Source of the DNA: Nitrospirales bacterium
GTDB lineage: Bacteria; Nitrospirota; Nitrospiria; Nitrospirales; UBA8639
Assembly: GCA_029261355.1 (NCBI GenBank)
Contig: JAJDBM010000007.1
Location: forward strand, 1 to 64,000
Direction of reading: 5' to 3'
DNA: 64,000 bases
The translations under genes were made by a program, and so were the position numbers. Shown in pieces: positions 45,662 through 55,978 of this stretch. Within the stretch, counting starts at the first letter, position 1; the number at the start of each line of letters is the position of its first letter. A model generated the notes under the pieces. It saw nothing but the letters and a program-made list of their open reading frames with translations. It ran no database searches and was not told the DNA's origin.

Positions 45662-45865
45662 TTATCCGAGTTGAGTCGCAAACTTCTTTCGAGATCGCCC
45701 CAAAAGAGGCTCATGATGCGATTCGCGATTCGCGGAAATAACGGGATCAAGAATTTCCCCACATGTGATACAACGCCACCCTGAAAACTTCATCGCACCA
45801 GCTTCATCGGCCACATCCTCAAATCTATCACTCACCATCACTCCCTTACAGCGTGGGCATTCCAT
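45662..45865 (-). CDS. Small zinc-ribbon protein (paralogue of 61305-61607)
   Basis: 67 residues with Cys3, Cys6, Cys32 and Cys35 in two CxxC pairs (CPRC and CITC). The pattern CxRCxGxxV ... W-RCxxCGExxDPxI is shared with the protein at 61305, including the DPVI/DPLI end and the Arg-rich tail. AGGAG lies 7 bp before the ATG. It starts upstream of the Mrp-type gene on the same strand (gap 84 bp). The function is unknown; a zinc-dependent nucleic acid or protein contact is possible. Confidence 0.7.
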   Translation of the reverse strand: MECPRCKGVMVSDRFEDVADEAGAMKFSGWRCITCGEILDPVISANRESHHEPLLGRSRKKFATQLG

Positions 45866-46093
45866 ATCTTACTCCTAACAAAGGTTGAATCAAATATATA
45901 AGCCTCTCACGACATTGTGAGAGTAATAAATAATAAGAACGATTCTGATTCTGGCATTATGATAAATGATGACAACTCAACTACCCGGCAATCCGACTGC
46001 ACCAATAAGTAGCGACACGAAACATGGTTCTCTCAAAACTTCTCACGACAATGCCAAAAACAAAATAGTTACCAAAAGTAAACGCAGTGAGTG

Positions 46094-47500
46094 CTATAAT
46101 GAAACATCCTTGCTCTTATTGTCAATTTCATATTGCTTCATTTTCCGCCAAAGAGTGGAGCGACCAATTCCCAACTTTTTGGCCGCCTCCGTACACCGCC
46201 ATCCAGTCTGAGAGAGAGCTTGGAAAATAGCCTCCCGTTCGAGACTCTTCAGATTATCAGCTGACCGCCCATCACCATGCAAAAGACTATACCGCTGGAT
46301 TTCAATTGGAAGATGATCAAAGCGAATAACAGCCCCATCGCAACAGACGAAGGCATGTTCAATGATATTCTGAAGTTCACGTATGTTTCCTGGATACTCA
46401 TATAAGAGTAAGGCTTCAAGACATTCTGCTGAAAGCTGTTGAACGGCCTTATTCATCTTATCGTTAAACTTCCCAATACAATGATGGACTAATAAGGGCA
46501 GGTCCTCCATTCTCTTTCGCAATGGGGGTAAATCAATTGGTAACACTCGAATCCGATAAAATAGGTCCTCACGAAATGTCCCCATCTTCACGGCCACGGA
46601 CAGATCCTGCTTCGTGGCCCCTATTATTCGAACATCCACTTTTTGTAGCTCACCGGAACCCACTCGTTCAAACTCGCCTTTTTCAAGAATTCGTAATACC
46701 TTTACCTGAGTAGTGAGACTGATATTTGCCACCTCATCCAAGAAAATCGTTCCGTGATTCGCACGCTCTACCTGTCCGATTTTGTCAGCATGGGCTCCCA
46801 GGAAAGCCCCTTTGACATGACCAAACAAGGCATCTTCCAACACCTGCTCTTCTGAGGTTGAGCAATCAATCACCACAAAAGGGGCCGATTTCCTCAGGCT
46901 ATTGGCATGTAAGGCATAGGCGATCAATTCCTTACCAGTCCCACTTTCACCGGTAATTAACGTCGATGTATCGGAGGCAGCTATTGCGGGGAGCTTGGTA
47001 AAAATTTCTCGCATCCCTCGACATTCACCCACCATATTGTCAAAATTTACTTGATCAGCCAGTCGATGCTTCAGCTCACTCACCTCGACCAGCTTTGCAG
47101 ACAATTGCCGGGAAGATGAAATATCTCGAATGACCTCAACCAACCCAATAAGTTGTCCGTCCTGATCTTTCAAGAAATCTGTATTAATACTGACAGGAAT
47201 AATCTGGCCATCTTGCCGACGTATAGATGTTTCCAAATGAGAAACCCGCTCACCTCGTATGGCACGCTCAAGGACGCAGTCGTTGGTGTCGCAGATCGTA
47301 CTCTGAACCAAAACATCACAGACAAAGAACTGGCTCGGCAATTCTCCCGTAAACCCAAGAAGGGTGCGCATCGCTCGATTGAGAAATGTGACGCGCTTCT
47401 CCAAATCAATCGTCATCACCCCATCGCTGATACAATCAAGGATAATTTCCGCATCACGAAAGTGAGATAATGAAATAAGAGGAAGATCCATTGAGGACAT
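46094..47500 (-). CDS. PAS-AAA+-Fis enhancer-binding regulator with GAFLGA loop
   Basis: About 468 residues. The N-terminal PAS (CISDGVMTIDLEKRVTFLNRA) carries several Cys (FFVCDVLVQSTICDTNDCVLE), a pattern seen in other PAS-linked regulators. The AAA+ domain has Walker A GESGTGKE, Walker B TIFLDEVA and the Arg finger in FREDLFYRIRVLPIDLPPLRKR. The loop that normally reads GAFTGA to touch sigma-54 is GAFLGA here. The Fis-type helix-turn-helix is WRCTEAAKKLGIGRSTLWRKMKQ. AAGG and spacing favour the ATG at 47500 over the one at 47515. It would activate promoters in response to a redox or ligand signal. Confidence 0.92.
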   Translation of the reverse strand: MSSMDLPLISLSHFRDAEIILDCISDGVMTIDLEKRVTFLNRAMRTLLGFTGELPSQFFVCDVLVQSTICDTNDCVLERAIRGERVSHLETSIRRQDGQIIPVSINTDFLKDQDGQLIGLVEVIRDISSSRQLSAKLVEVSELKHRLADQVNFDNMVGECRGMREIFTKLPAIAASDTSTLITGESGTGKELIAYALHANSLRKSAPFVVIDCSTSEEQVLEDALFGHVKGAFLGAHADKIGQVERANHGTIFLDEVANISLTTQVKVLRILEKGEFERVGSGELQKVDVRIIGATKQDLSVAVKMGTFREDLFYRIRVLPIDLPPLRKRMEDLPLLVHHCIGKFNDKMNKAVQQLSAECLEALLLYEYPGNIRELQNIIEHAFVCCDGAVIRFDHLPIEIQRYSLLHGDGRSADNLKSLEREAIFQALSQTGWRCTEAAKKLGIGRSTLWRKMKQYEIDNKSKDVSL

Positions 47501-47790
47501 CACATACCTTAACATTGATAAATTAACGGATGAATTCTCTCGTCTCCAGAGTCGGATATCATACGTTAGCCACGAGTCCTCAGCAAGACTACTCGAGTGG
47601 ATCTCTACATGTCTCCACTGGTCTCATTCCCCAGACTCTTGCAATCCCATCACGACCACCCTACTATGAAGACCAATGAGGCTATTCGTCAGGAACACGA
47701 CCATCTCACGCGCCTCGAAGCACCAGACATAATCCCAATACTCTCGGACAACCTTAGTCACCTCATGACTTCTTTAGCCATAGGACAATA

Positions 47791-48609
47791 ATGTTCTTTC
47801 AGCAATTCGCCTCAATTCCCTATCCAGAAATTGATCCAATTTTTTTTGAACTTGGGCCGCTAGCCTTCCGTTGGTATGGGCTTATGTACCTTCTCGGCCT
47901 TGGAGCTGCGTACCTCCTTATTAAATCACGGTCATCCCACCAACAGTCTCCACTTTCATCTGAACAAGTCTCCGATCTCATCGTCTTCGCCGCATTTGGT
48001 GTATTTCTTGGAGGACGCCTGGGATATATCCTCTTTTACAATCTTCCATTTTACTTAGAACACCCATTGAAGATTTTTGCAGTGTGGGAAGGAGGCATGT
48101 CTTTTCACGGAGGCTTGATCGGCACCTGTGTCGCCCTCTGGCTCTTTTGCCGCCGTCGTGGATTTGCAGTTTATACCATTGCAGACCTTGCTGCCGGGGC
48201 CGTGCCTCTTGGATTGGGATTTGGAAGGATAGGAAACTTTATTAATGGAGAATTATACGGAAGAGCCACAGATGTCTCGTGGTGTATGGTTTTCCCTCAA
48301 GGTGGGCAAATATGCCGGCATCCGTCTCAACTGTATGAAGCCCTGCTCGAAGGACTAGCTCTGTTTCTTGTGCTGACATTCATTAATCGACGACAACCAC
48401 CACCCGGAACTATCTTATGGAGCTTCTTAATCGGTTACGGCCTTGCTCGATTTTTTATCGAGCAATTTCGTCAGCCAGATAGTCACATAGGGTTTCTCCT
48501 CGGCTCATTGACGATGGGACAGCTCCTATGCCTACCCATGATTATCATCGGAAGCGTGATGTTAATCAGAGGATTCAGGACAAGTCACCCCTCTCACACG
48601 AAGCCTTAA
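47791..48609 (+). CDS. lgt: Prolipoprotein diacylglyceryl transferase
   Basis: 272 residues with seven membrane helices. The Lgt signature GRIGNFINGELYGR is present, as are FHGGLIG and the N-terminal FRWYGLMYLLGLGAAYLL. It moves the diacylglyceryl group from phosphatidylglycerol to the lipobox Cys, the first step for lipoproteins such as those at 5692 and 48606. Its end overlaps the end of the convergent lipoprotein gene by 4 bp. Confidence 0.97.
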   Translation: MFFQQFASIPYPEIDPIFFELGPLAFRWYGLMYLLGLGAAYLLIKSRSSHQQSPLSSEQVSDLIVFAAFGVFLGGRLGYILFYNLPFYLEHPLKIFAVWEGGMSFHGGLIGTCVALWLFCRRRGFAVYTIADLAAGAVPLGLGFGRIGNFINGELYGRATDVSWCMVFPQGGQICRHPSQLYEALLEGLALFLVLTFINRRQPPPGTILWSFLIGYGLARFFIEQFRQPDSHIGFLLGSLTMGQLLCLPMIIIGSVMLIRGFRTSHPSHTKP

Positions 48610-49082
48610 CTTCCGGCCCCCCCAAGACCTGATCCTCCAAGACCGCCGCCGCCGCCGATACCTGGCAAGACTGGCGAACTCGTGTTCTCTCTTGGTTTAT
48701 CCGGCACATTCCCATATCGACGTAACGGAGGAGAATTCCAAATAGTCTTGTGACCAGGGGCAAGATTCGCTGCCTTAATATAATGCTGATTAGCTTCCGA
48801 GGAATCTCCAAGTTCCTCTAAAGCGAGTGCCAAATTATAATGGGCTTCGGCCAATTCAGGCTGAACTTTTACCGCCTCTTCATACAGAACTTTCGCAGCT
48901 CCCCATCGACCCTCTGCAAATCGATCATTGCCGGTTTGTATGAGGGAAAGCGCTGAGGGATGCGTTCCGCTTGGCGGAGACAATGTTTTCTGAGGAATAA
49001 CATCAGGCTGACTTGAACACCCCACTAAAAAAGACAGCAGACAGACCTTCAGTATCACAGATCCGAGTAATTTCTCGTTCAT
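48606..49082 (-). CDS. TPR-repeat lipoprotein with Gly-rich tail
   Basis: About 158 residues from the Met at 49082. The frame is open further upstream, but this start puts a lipoprotein signal first (KVCLLSFLVGCSSQ, lipobox Cys near residue 22). Tetratricopeptide repeats follow (AKVLYEEAVKVQPELAEAHYNLALALEELGDSSEA). The last 20 residues are almost only Gly with Leu and Ser. It is a paralogue of the lipoprotein at 5692. The 5' part of the open frame overlaps the end of the addA-type gene. Confidence 0.8.
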   Translation of the reverse strand: MNEKLLGSVILKVCLLSFLVGCSSQPDVIPQKTLSPPSGTHPSALSLIQTGNDRFAEGRWGAAKVLYEEAVKVQPELAEAHYNLALALEELGDSSEANQHYIKAANLAPGHKTIWNSPPLRRYGNVPDKPRENTSSPVLPGIGGGGGLGGSGLGGAGS

Positions 49083-49108
49083 ATTCTTTCCCTTCTTCAT
49101 GATAATCG

Positions 49109-52100
49109 TCAGACAGCAATCGATTTCCCCAGACGTAAAAAGATGAGTTCGCATCGAATTTCATCTAAATGAAGACAATGCTGGGCTGCCTGTTTATAGA
49201 TCTCAACCTGCTCTTGATAGATGGTCTTACGGGCTGGAAGGTCATCTTCAAGAACACGATCTGTCTTGTAATCTGCCAACCATACCTCTCCGTCAAGGCG
49301 ATAAACTAAGTCAATTACACCTTCCATCACACTTGAAAAACCATTTATAGCTTGACGATTGTTCTGCATGCAATCCCAGGGAATGCTAAACGGAACCTCA
49401 CGGCCTAAGATCGTCGAACGCTGAAGCATTTCATACGTAGATGAAGCAAGAAAGGTTTCCAATATTGCAGCCAGCTCGCTGTGTATCACATCTTTTTTAT
49501 CGAAATGCTCAGGTGGAACACCCCAATCACAGATATTAGCAATGCAGGACTCGAGATGGTCTCGTGAATCAGCAAAATTCCATCTCTGTAGAACGCGGTG
49601 CGACAAAACACCAATAAGGGCTCCAAGCCCAGGAATTCGTGAAACACCATTGGAACTACGCCCAACAAGATGAGTCGGGTTTTCCCGAGAAGTTGGCGTA
49701 CGATGCGTTGATGTGGCATTCATTATTTGCCATGTCTGAGCCCGGGATTTCCATCCATCCAACCAGGGTCTGAGATCAGATGAATCGCTCAACGTATGTT
49801 CCGTCCGCAGGACAGCCGTAGACCGTTTCGGTAGTGGAGAGACAAGCGTTTGCGAACATGACGCGGCTCCTATGGTGATCGTCGCTCTATCTGGGTTTCC
49901 AATATCGTCTCCCCCCACATGTCGAAATAGATCCAGAAAGGCCCCAGATGCTAAGCGCGCAGGTGAGCCTCCTGAAATGATCAACCGCTCTTGTGCGCGA
50001 GTCATGGCCACATAGAGGAGACGGCGACGTTCGGCCTCTTCTTTAGCACGTGTTTTTTCCTTTACTAACACCGCGCTCAAGGTCGAACAATTACCGATCG
50101 ACACTCCCACCACTCCTGTCGCCCAATCAGCTGAAACCGACACGTCTTCAGACTTCGTTTGTGCACCATGGTGAAAGCCAGGCAACACGACCACGGGAAA
50201 TTCGAGCCCCTTAGCCTTATGAATGGTTAAAATACGCACAGCATCAAGTGATTCTTCCGCAAGGGCACGTTCAGTCTCGCTGGGTTGCTGTTCTAAGCGT
50301 TGCCCAAGAAGCTCTACAAATCCTGAGAGAGAAAAAGAGGAACGATCAGAATACTCTAACGCAATCATCCGAATTTTCATGAGATTAGCTGCAGCCTGCT
50401 CTCCGTGCACTGATGCCGCGGCAAGTTCGATCACAGGGCAACAGGCATAGATTCGATCAATCAACTCAAACAAGGAAAACCGAAAGGCCTCTACGTGCAA
50501 ATCGGTAAGACGTTCATATAATCGTTGAAGACCATCCTTTTTAATATTTTTCCATCCGTCTAGCCGTTCCCCTTCACGACAATCCAAAGCCTCACATTGC
50601 CGAACCTCATACACTTCTCGATCGGTCAGACCTCCTAAAGACGAACGAAGCACCCCAAGCAATGCTACAGGATCTTGGGGATTTTCAATGACGCGTAACA
50701 CATTGACCACATCAATCACTTCTTGCCGACGATAAAAATGCTTCTCCCCATCTGATACATAGGGAACACCATGTCGCTGTAAGGCCTCAATATAGACCTG
50801 AGCATGCGTCAGCTTTCTAAAAAGCAGTCCGATATGACCAGGCCGAAGCGGACGGCTTTCACCTCCAGCAATCGTCAATGCTTCATGTACAAGCAATTCC
50901 TCTTTGATCCATCGTGCAAGCTGTTCGGCTTCAATCCGTGTCAAGGAAGCGCTATCCAAACCCTTAGTCCCCTCACCTTCGACTCCAAGCAGACGAACTT
51001 CGACTCCAGATTGTTGAAGGCCACCCTGGCGATTTGGACGAACTTGTAATGGGATATTGCCTGGCTGAATATGTTGCTCAGCCTGAAATAATTGATTAAA
51101 AACCTCATTCACCACATTAAGGACTTCACCATGGCTACGAAAATTCGTCACCAACTCATAGACAACGCCACCAGAATCTCTAATTTTTTCAACCACACGA
51201 TCAAATGCTTCGAGATCGGCCCCACGAAACGTGTAAATCGATTGCTTGGGGTCGCCAACAATAAAGAGCTTGCCCGGAGCTAACGTCACATCCTTCCAAT
51301 CATAGGCGCGACATCCGGAATCCTCACACAACAATAAAACAATTTCGTACTGAATGGGGTCGGTATCCTGAAATTCATCGACCAACACGGCTCGATGCTC
51401 TAGCTTAAGACGTTCTCGCACTTCAGGATGTTCACGAAGGAGAGACCGAGCTTTCGTGAGTAATCCTTGAAACGTCACCCACCCATCTCGCGTGAACCTA
51501 TCCTGAACTTTAGTCAAAAAGGGGGAAAGAATGTGCAGCAGGCCTCGAATTCGTTGGTGATCAACCGTGAAAATCGTTTGTGCGACTCGAATCAACCCAC
51601 GTGCTTCTTGAAAATGACTCTCATTCCATCCTTTTGGCATCTTTCCTATATTGGCGAATAATACCTCTCTTTCATCGACAGGCAACGTAAAGACTTCTTC
51701 AAGACCATCATCTAGCATATGAGAAAACACTGTTCCAGCCATGAACAGCGCCTCTTCAATTTTCCTTCTTTTGGGGCGATCATATAGATCAAGCAAGGTC
51801 ATCACGTGATTCCACTTCCCAGAAAACCACTCCTGTAATCCACCAGAAAGCGTTGTCGCTTCGGTCTCTTGAATCAATGGCTCTAACGGCTGAGCATCCA
51901 GACACAGATCAAAGGCCAATCGGCGAACCTGTCCCAACCGCACATGGGAAAGAACATTTTTCCACTGATCGTGCTGCTTTCCATGTTCGTTCAATTCATC
52001 ATCAATCCATAATTCCCATTGTTGATGGAAGTATTCTTCCAAACGCGATCCATCATCTTCTTGGAAGTTGGGAGACAAACCGCTTTCCAGTGGATGGAGC

Positions 52101-52525
52101 CGAAGAAGATGTGCAGCAAAACTATGTAACGTCCCAATTTGTGATTTTCCCAGATCATCAAGAGCGGCTTGGGCTCTTCGCTGTACTTGACTAATGGACA
52201 GTCGATAGCGCTCTTGAATGTCAGCCATTCGTGAATGATGAACGAACTCACCAAGCATCGAATGGGGGTCACATTCAAGTAATGACACTAACTGTTCTTG
52301 TAAGCGCATTTTCATTTCTGCTGCCGCTTTGTTGGTAAACGTTAAGGCGACAATGTGTGTAATGGCGATCGGATCTGGCTCCCGCATCAACATGGCGAGC
52401 AAACGATTCACTAACAAGGTCGTCTTGCCAGTTCCTGCTCCAGCAATGACAACCACATTCTGCTCAAAATTGGTTTCAGCTAAATGACGGACATGCGCAT
52501 CTGGGATAGTCGAGGATTCAATCAT
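49109..52525 (-). CDS. addA: UvrD-type helicase-nuclease, AddA/RecB-like
   Basis: 1138 residues. Superfamily I helicase motifs: VVIAGAGTGKTTLLVNRLL (Walker A), VDEFQDTDPIQYE (motif II), FIVGDPKQSIYTFRGAD (motif III), VRILTIHKAKGLEFPVVVLPG (motif V) and LLYVAMTRAQERLII (motif VI). The C-terminal PD-(D/E)xK nuclease shows EGVIDLVYRLDGEVWLADYKTD. It would unwind and process double-strand breaks with its partner at 52518. The two frames overlap by 8 bp. Confidence 0.92.
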   Translation of the reverse strand: MIESSTIPDAHVRHLAETNFEQNVVVIAGAGTGKTTLLVNRLLAMLMREPDPIAITHIVALTFTNKAAAEMKMRLQEQLVSLLECDPHSMLGEFVHHSRMADIQERYRLSISQVQRRAQAALDDLGKSQIGTLHSFAAHLLRLHPLESGLSPNFQEDDGSRLEEYFHQQWELWIDDELNEHGKQHDQWKNVLSHVRLGQVRRLAFDLCLDAQPLEPLIQETEATTLSGGLQEWFSGKWNHVMTLLDLYDRPKRRKIEEALFMAGTVFSHMLDDGLEEVFTLPVDEREVLFANIGKMPKGWNESHFQEARGLIRVAQTIFTVDHQRIRGLLHILSPFLTKVQDRFTRDGWVTFQGLLTKARSLLREHPEVRERLKLEHRAVLVDEFQDTDPIQYEIVLLLCEDSGCRAYDWKDVTLAPGKLFIVGDPKQSIYTFRGADLEAFDRVVEKIRDSGGVVYELVTNFRSHGEVLNVVNEVFNQLFQAEQHIQPGNIPLQVRPNRQGGLQQSGVEVRLLGVEGEGTKGLDSASLTRIEAEQLARWIKEELLVHEALTIAGGESRPLRPGHIGLLFRKLTHAQVYIEALQRHGVPYVSDGEKHFYRRQEVIDVVNVLRVIENPQDPVALLGVLRSSLGGLTDREVYEVRQCEALDCREGERLDGWKNIKKDGLQRLYERLTDLHVEAFRFSLFELIDRIYACCPVIELAAASVHGEQAAANLMKIRMIALEYSDRSSFSLSGFVELLGQRLEQQPSETERALAEESLDAVRILTIHKAKGLEFPVVVLPGFHHGAQTKSEDVSVSADWATGVVGVSIGNCSTLSAVLVKEKTRAKEEAERRRLLYVAMTRAQERLIISGGSPARLASGAFLDLFRHVGGDDIGNPDRATITIGAASCSQTLVSPLPKRSTAVLRTEHTLSDSSDLRPWLDGWKSRAQTWQIMNATSTHRTPTSRENPTHLVGRSSNGVSRIPGLGALIGVLSHRVLQRWNFADSRDHLESCIANICDWGVPPEHFDKKDVIHSELAAILETFLASSTYEMLQRSTILGREVPFSIPWDCMQNNRQAINGFSSVMEGVIDLVYRLDGEVWLADYKTDRVLEDDLPARKTIYQEQVEIYKQAAQHCLHLDEIRCELIFLRLGKSIAV

Positions 52526-55500
52526 TCGGTACCTGCCTTCGCATAGCTCTGAGTTGCTTGGCCGGCAGGGACCGATATGATCGACTCATCGTTGGTTCAT
52601 GAAAACGACGACATGCTGACTCCAAAGAACATGACTCACAGTATTGACCAGGAAGAATATAATGTTGTCCGTTCTTCATTCCCAGCAACAAATCACCCAT
52701 CGTCTTGCGCAATTGCTGTCCAGCTGATGCTTCCCATGTCGCACGTGTAAACACTGAGCGGCGAACCATGTCACTACGATGAGGGGCCAAGTACACGAAC
52801 TCAACACGTTCAGGATATAAAGGATTGTGTACATCTCCCTCTTCAGTCTGAACACGAAACTCAGACATCAAAGAATACACCGGAGGTTGAAGAAAGGTCC
52901 CCCTGATACCTGAAACAAGTAAATCGCGTTCTTCGCTCTTCATCTTGGCACTCATCTTGAGTTTATAATCTATGATGCGAAAATCACCGGTCTCACGATT
53001 ACCATCCACCCGATCAAGACGACCATAGATTTTGACGTCTGAAAAGACTCCCGGTAATTCCATCTGCCCTGTTGCATCCACCTCCACCGCTACGGGTCGA
53101 AATCCAGACCGAAGATATTCTTCACGACTCGCTTCAATCTCAGCAATGACTAACGTCTTCACCTTGTCCCGAAGAAGGTCCCATAGCACTCGATACCCGA
53201 TCGCGTGTTCATACATATATTCGGCACAGGCGTCATCCAGCGTCGAAGCAATCATTGACTCAAGGCCTTGAGACGTGATCTGACCCTGCGGCCAACCAAC
53301 ATGTATAAGCCGAATATAGACTTGATGCAGAACAGCATGACAAAGCATGCCAACAACAGAAGGCGACAGTTCATCAGTCATCTGGTTCCGTGCAGTAGGA
53401 ATACCCAAGACATGCGAGGCATAATATTGAAAGGGACATCGTGCATAGCCTTCTAACGCGGTAGGCGAAATACCCTTCGAGATCAGACTCTGCCAATACG
53501 AATCCAGTGATCCGAGGATACCGTCACATTCCCCAAGTTCTCGGGTATCTCGCTCAAGACATTCCAGCGCATTCCAGCCCTGTTGAAATATTGAGGACTC
53601 TCGACCAAGATGTTCCAGAAGAATTGAAGGATTCATTCCTCTGAGAATTAATTTTAAGCCAAACTCTTCTCCTGTGAGTAAACTGTCTCGAAAGAGAGAA
53701 TCATCAAGCCGATCAGAAAACCGTCTCGGCAACGAGAACACAGGAGCCACGTCCGCTTGCATAGACTCTCGATTGAACTCTCGAAGAAACGACGACGGCG
53801 CCAACAGACGTCCAGTCTCTTCAGCTCGTTGATAGGACAGATACAGTCGATCCTTTGCGGCCTGTCGTATGAGGCTGAACAGGAGCTGTTCTTCGTCATA
53901 GCCTGAAAGTTTTTCGTCAATTTTATACCCCAAGGTTTCAGCCAAAACCCGTCGATGGATATCACGTAAAAAGGCATCCTCGCGAATAAACCGTGGAAAA
54001 ACTTTTTCATTGAGACCCAACACAAATAAGGCTCGAAAGGGCAACCCACGAGCAGTCATGGCATCGAGCACACGGATCCCTCGATGCGGACCTGGCTCAA
54101 GCGGCAGCGATACTTCCTCAACCAAATTCCGAAGAAGATCCATCCATTCGTCCCAGGTCATCGTATCGTGCAGGACATACAGCTGTTTTAGCAGGGAACA
54201 CAAACTTTGAATGCCTTCGGCAATCACCATCTCATGTGAAGAACCCGGGTCAATCTGCAAAGAAGTCTGCTCGTCATGGGCTTCTTCAGTCTCAAGCCCT
54301 GGCACGAGGAGATAGGATCGAATGAGCGAGAGAAACGCTTCGGACAATTGCTCAATGCAGCCCGAAGTTGGGAGCGCGCGACAATCGGCCATCAATGCAT
54401 GAATACATCGGTCGAATAACTGCATGGACTCAGCTGAGACCTGTTGTCGAGCTGACTTTCTGTGTCCCCTTCCCCAGCCTGACGACGCCTCATGATCTGA
54501 ATGCAATAGAACTGATAATCGACCCCATTGCTCCTCTCCACGTGTGATGCCAAATTGATGAACACGTTTCTCCCACAAGTCAGGCTGGACTAAATCAGGT
54601 CGATCGGTCAATCGATCCATTCGAAAATATGGGGATTTCAGAACATCAAAAATATCCTTGCGAGAAAACCGATTCGAGACAAGCCCGCCAAGTTGAAGCA
54701 ATACTTTGATGACAGGCTCATGAATCATGGGCATCACGGCCGACGAAGTAAAAGGTATTCGGTGTTGATCGAATGCTCGACGAACCCATGGCTGATAGGG
54801 TTCAAGAACACGTGCGACAACTCCAATCTCGTCAAAATTATATCCATGCAGTTCAACCAAATTCCCAATCTCTTTACAGACGATAGTCAGTTCATCTTCA
54901 ACACCCACTGCATTCATCATCTTTATAGATGGTTGATGAGTCATGGAAGAAGAATATTCAGTTTCACCAGACGAAACGACCGGTTGCTTCACGGCAAGAC
55001 CCGATGACAGATATCGATCATGAAACCGTTGCGCAAAGGCAAAAGCGGGGTCATCAATCAACGGGACATAGGCGGTGACAGCTATCTTCTGAGTCACAGC
55101 ATCAAACAATGACAGCTGAACTTGAGATAAATCGTAAAATCCGTAGTAGCACACATGACTGAGTCGAGCTAAATAATGTGAGTCCATCACCCACGGAATG
55201 ACCATCTGGGCAAGATCTTCAGCATTCCCAATCTGAAGCATCTTCATCTCTTCTTGCATACGGACCTGGAGAGACAACAAGGTACGTAAACTACCTTGAG
55301 GATCTTCGCCAAAGACTCCCTCATCTAGGCCCAGCAACACAGCGGTCGGATCAATCATGGCTTCATTGAGATCACGAATCGTGGCCCACAGGGCCGCACA
55401 GAGACCTGGAGATTCTCGAAGTCGGCTCAAGCTCTTAAAAGCGGGAATGTCACGACCCAAAATTTCTCGAAGAAGTTGCCGACAGACCAGATCAGACACG

Positions 55501-55772
55501 AGTTCACATGAAAGAGACGATTCTTGCCCAACAGTGTGAACCTGTTCGTCATACAAACGAAGAGCCAGTTGATGAAACGTGAGGAAATGCACATCAAAAA
55601 GTGCCAACCCATGATCCACACAAAGGAGCCATTGTGCGCGCTGACGAAGTATCTCTGAAGGAACGACAATCGCGAGAGGAGTAAAAGGGTCAGCAGATTT
55701 CAGCTCTTGAATCTCTTTCACAAGAGACGACTCTAAAACAGGCTGAAATGGCCCGGAGACAAGGTGGAACAT
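52518..55772 (-). CDS. addB: AddB/RecB-family nuclease with Fe-S cysteine cluster
   Basis: 1084 residues. The N-terminal half is helicase-like but degenerate. The C-terminal nuclease has YGRLDRVDGNRETGDFRIIDYKLK (PD-(D/E)xK). Four Cys follow the AddB/Cas4 pattern: one in GYARCPFQYYASHVL and three in YCESCSLESACRRF (C-x2-C-x5-C), fit for a 4Fe-4S cluster that clamps the nuclease. With the downstream gene it makes an AddAB-type break-processing enzyme. I see no separate RecD-like gene. Confidence 0.9.
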   Translation of the reverse strand: MFHLVSGPFQPVLESSLVKEIQELKSADPFTPLAIVVPSEILRQRAQWLLCVDHGLALFDVHFLTFHQLALRLYDEQVHTVGQESSLSCELVSDLVCRQLLREILGRDIPAFKSLSRLRESPGLCAALWATIRDLNEAMIDPTAVLLGLDEGVFGEDPQGSLRTLLSLQVRMQEEMKMLQIGNAEDLAQMVIPWVMDSHYLARLSHVCYYGFYDLSQVQLSLFDAVTQKIAVTAYVPLIDDPAFAFAQRFHDRYLSSGLAVKQPVVSSGETEYSSSMTHQPSIKMMNAVGVEDELTIVCKEIGNLVELHGYNFDEIGVVARVLEPYQPWVRRAFDQHRIPFTSSAVMPMIHEPVIKVLLQLGGLVSNRFSRKDIFDVLKSPYFRMDRLTDRPDLVQPDLWEKRVHQFGITRGEEQWGRLSVLLHSDHEASSGWGRGHRKSARQQVSAESMQLFDRCIHALMADCRALPTSGCIEQLSEAFLSLIRSYLLVPGLETEEAHDEQTSLQIDPGSSHEMVIAEGIQSLCSLLKQLYVLHDTMTWDEWMDLLRNLVEEVSLPLEPGPHRGIRVLDAMTARGLPFRALFVLGLNEKVFPRFIREDAFLRDIHRRVLAETLGYKIDEKLSGYDEEQLLFSLIRQAAKDRLYLSYQRAEETGRLLAPSSFLREFNRESMQADVAPVFSLPRRFSDRLDDSLFRDSLLTGEEFGLKLILRGMNPSILLEHLGRESSIFQQGWNALECLERDTRELGECDGILGSLDSYWQSLISKGISPTALEGYARCPFQYYASHVLGIPTARNQMTDELSPSVVGMLCHAVLHQVYIRLIHVGWPQGQITSQGLESMIASTLDDACAEYMYEHAIGYRVLWDLLRDKVKTLVIAEIEASREEYLRSGFRPVAVEVDATGQMELPGVFSDVKIYGRLDRVDGNRETGDFRIIDYKLKMSAKMKSEERDLLVSGIRGTFLQPPVYSLMSEFRVQTEEGDVHNPLYPERVEFVYLAPHRSDMVRRSVFTRATWEASAGQQLRKTMGDLLLGMKNGQHYILPGQYCESCSLESACRRFHEPTMSRSYRSLPAKQLRAMRRQVPND

Positions 55773-55978
55773 GTGTAATCAATGGAAAAGTTAGAAGATT
55801 AGAAGAAGAGATAATACTGGGAAGCAGGGTATTTGGAAAGGAGAATTTTGAATGGTATACCCTGAGGTGCAAGGACAAAAAGAAAAAGCCTCAGATATCA
55901 GTTCAGTTTACGAGACGGTGCGTAGGTGAAGGAGAGTGCCAATAATACTTAAACCTTAAATATGAACAACAAAATCAA

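Noticed and set aside
47597-47791. 64-residue frame ending on the lgt start codon
   Set aside because: The stop overlaps the lgt ATG, which hints at coupling, but the GTG start has no ribosome site and the sequence matches no family I know.
55748-55945. 65-residue plus-strand frame upstream of the nuclease gene
   Set aside because: Overlaps the 5' end of the opposite-strand nuclease gene and lacks a ribosome site.
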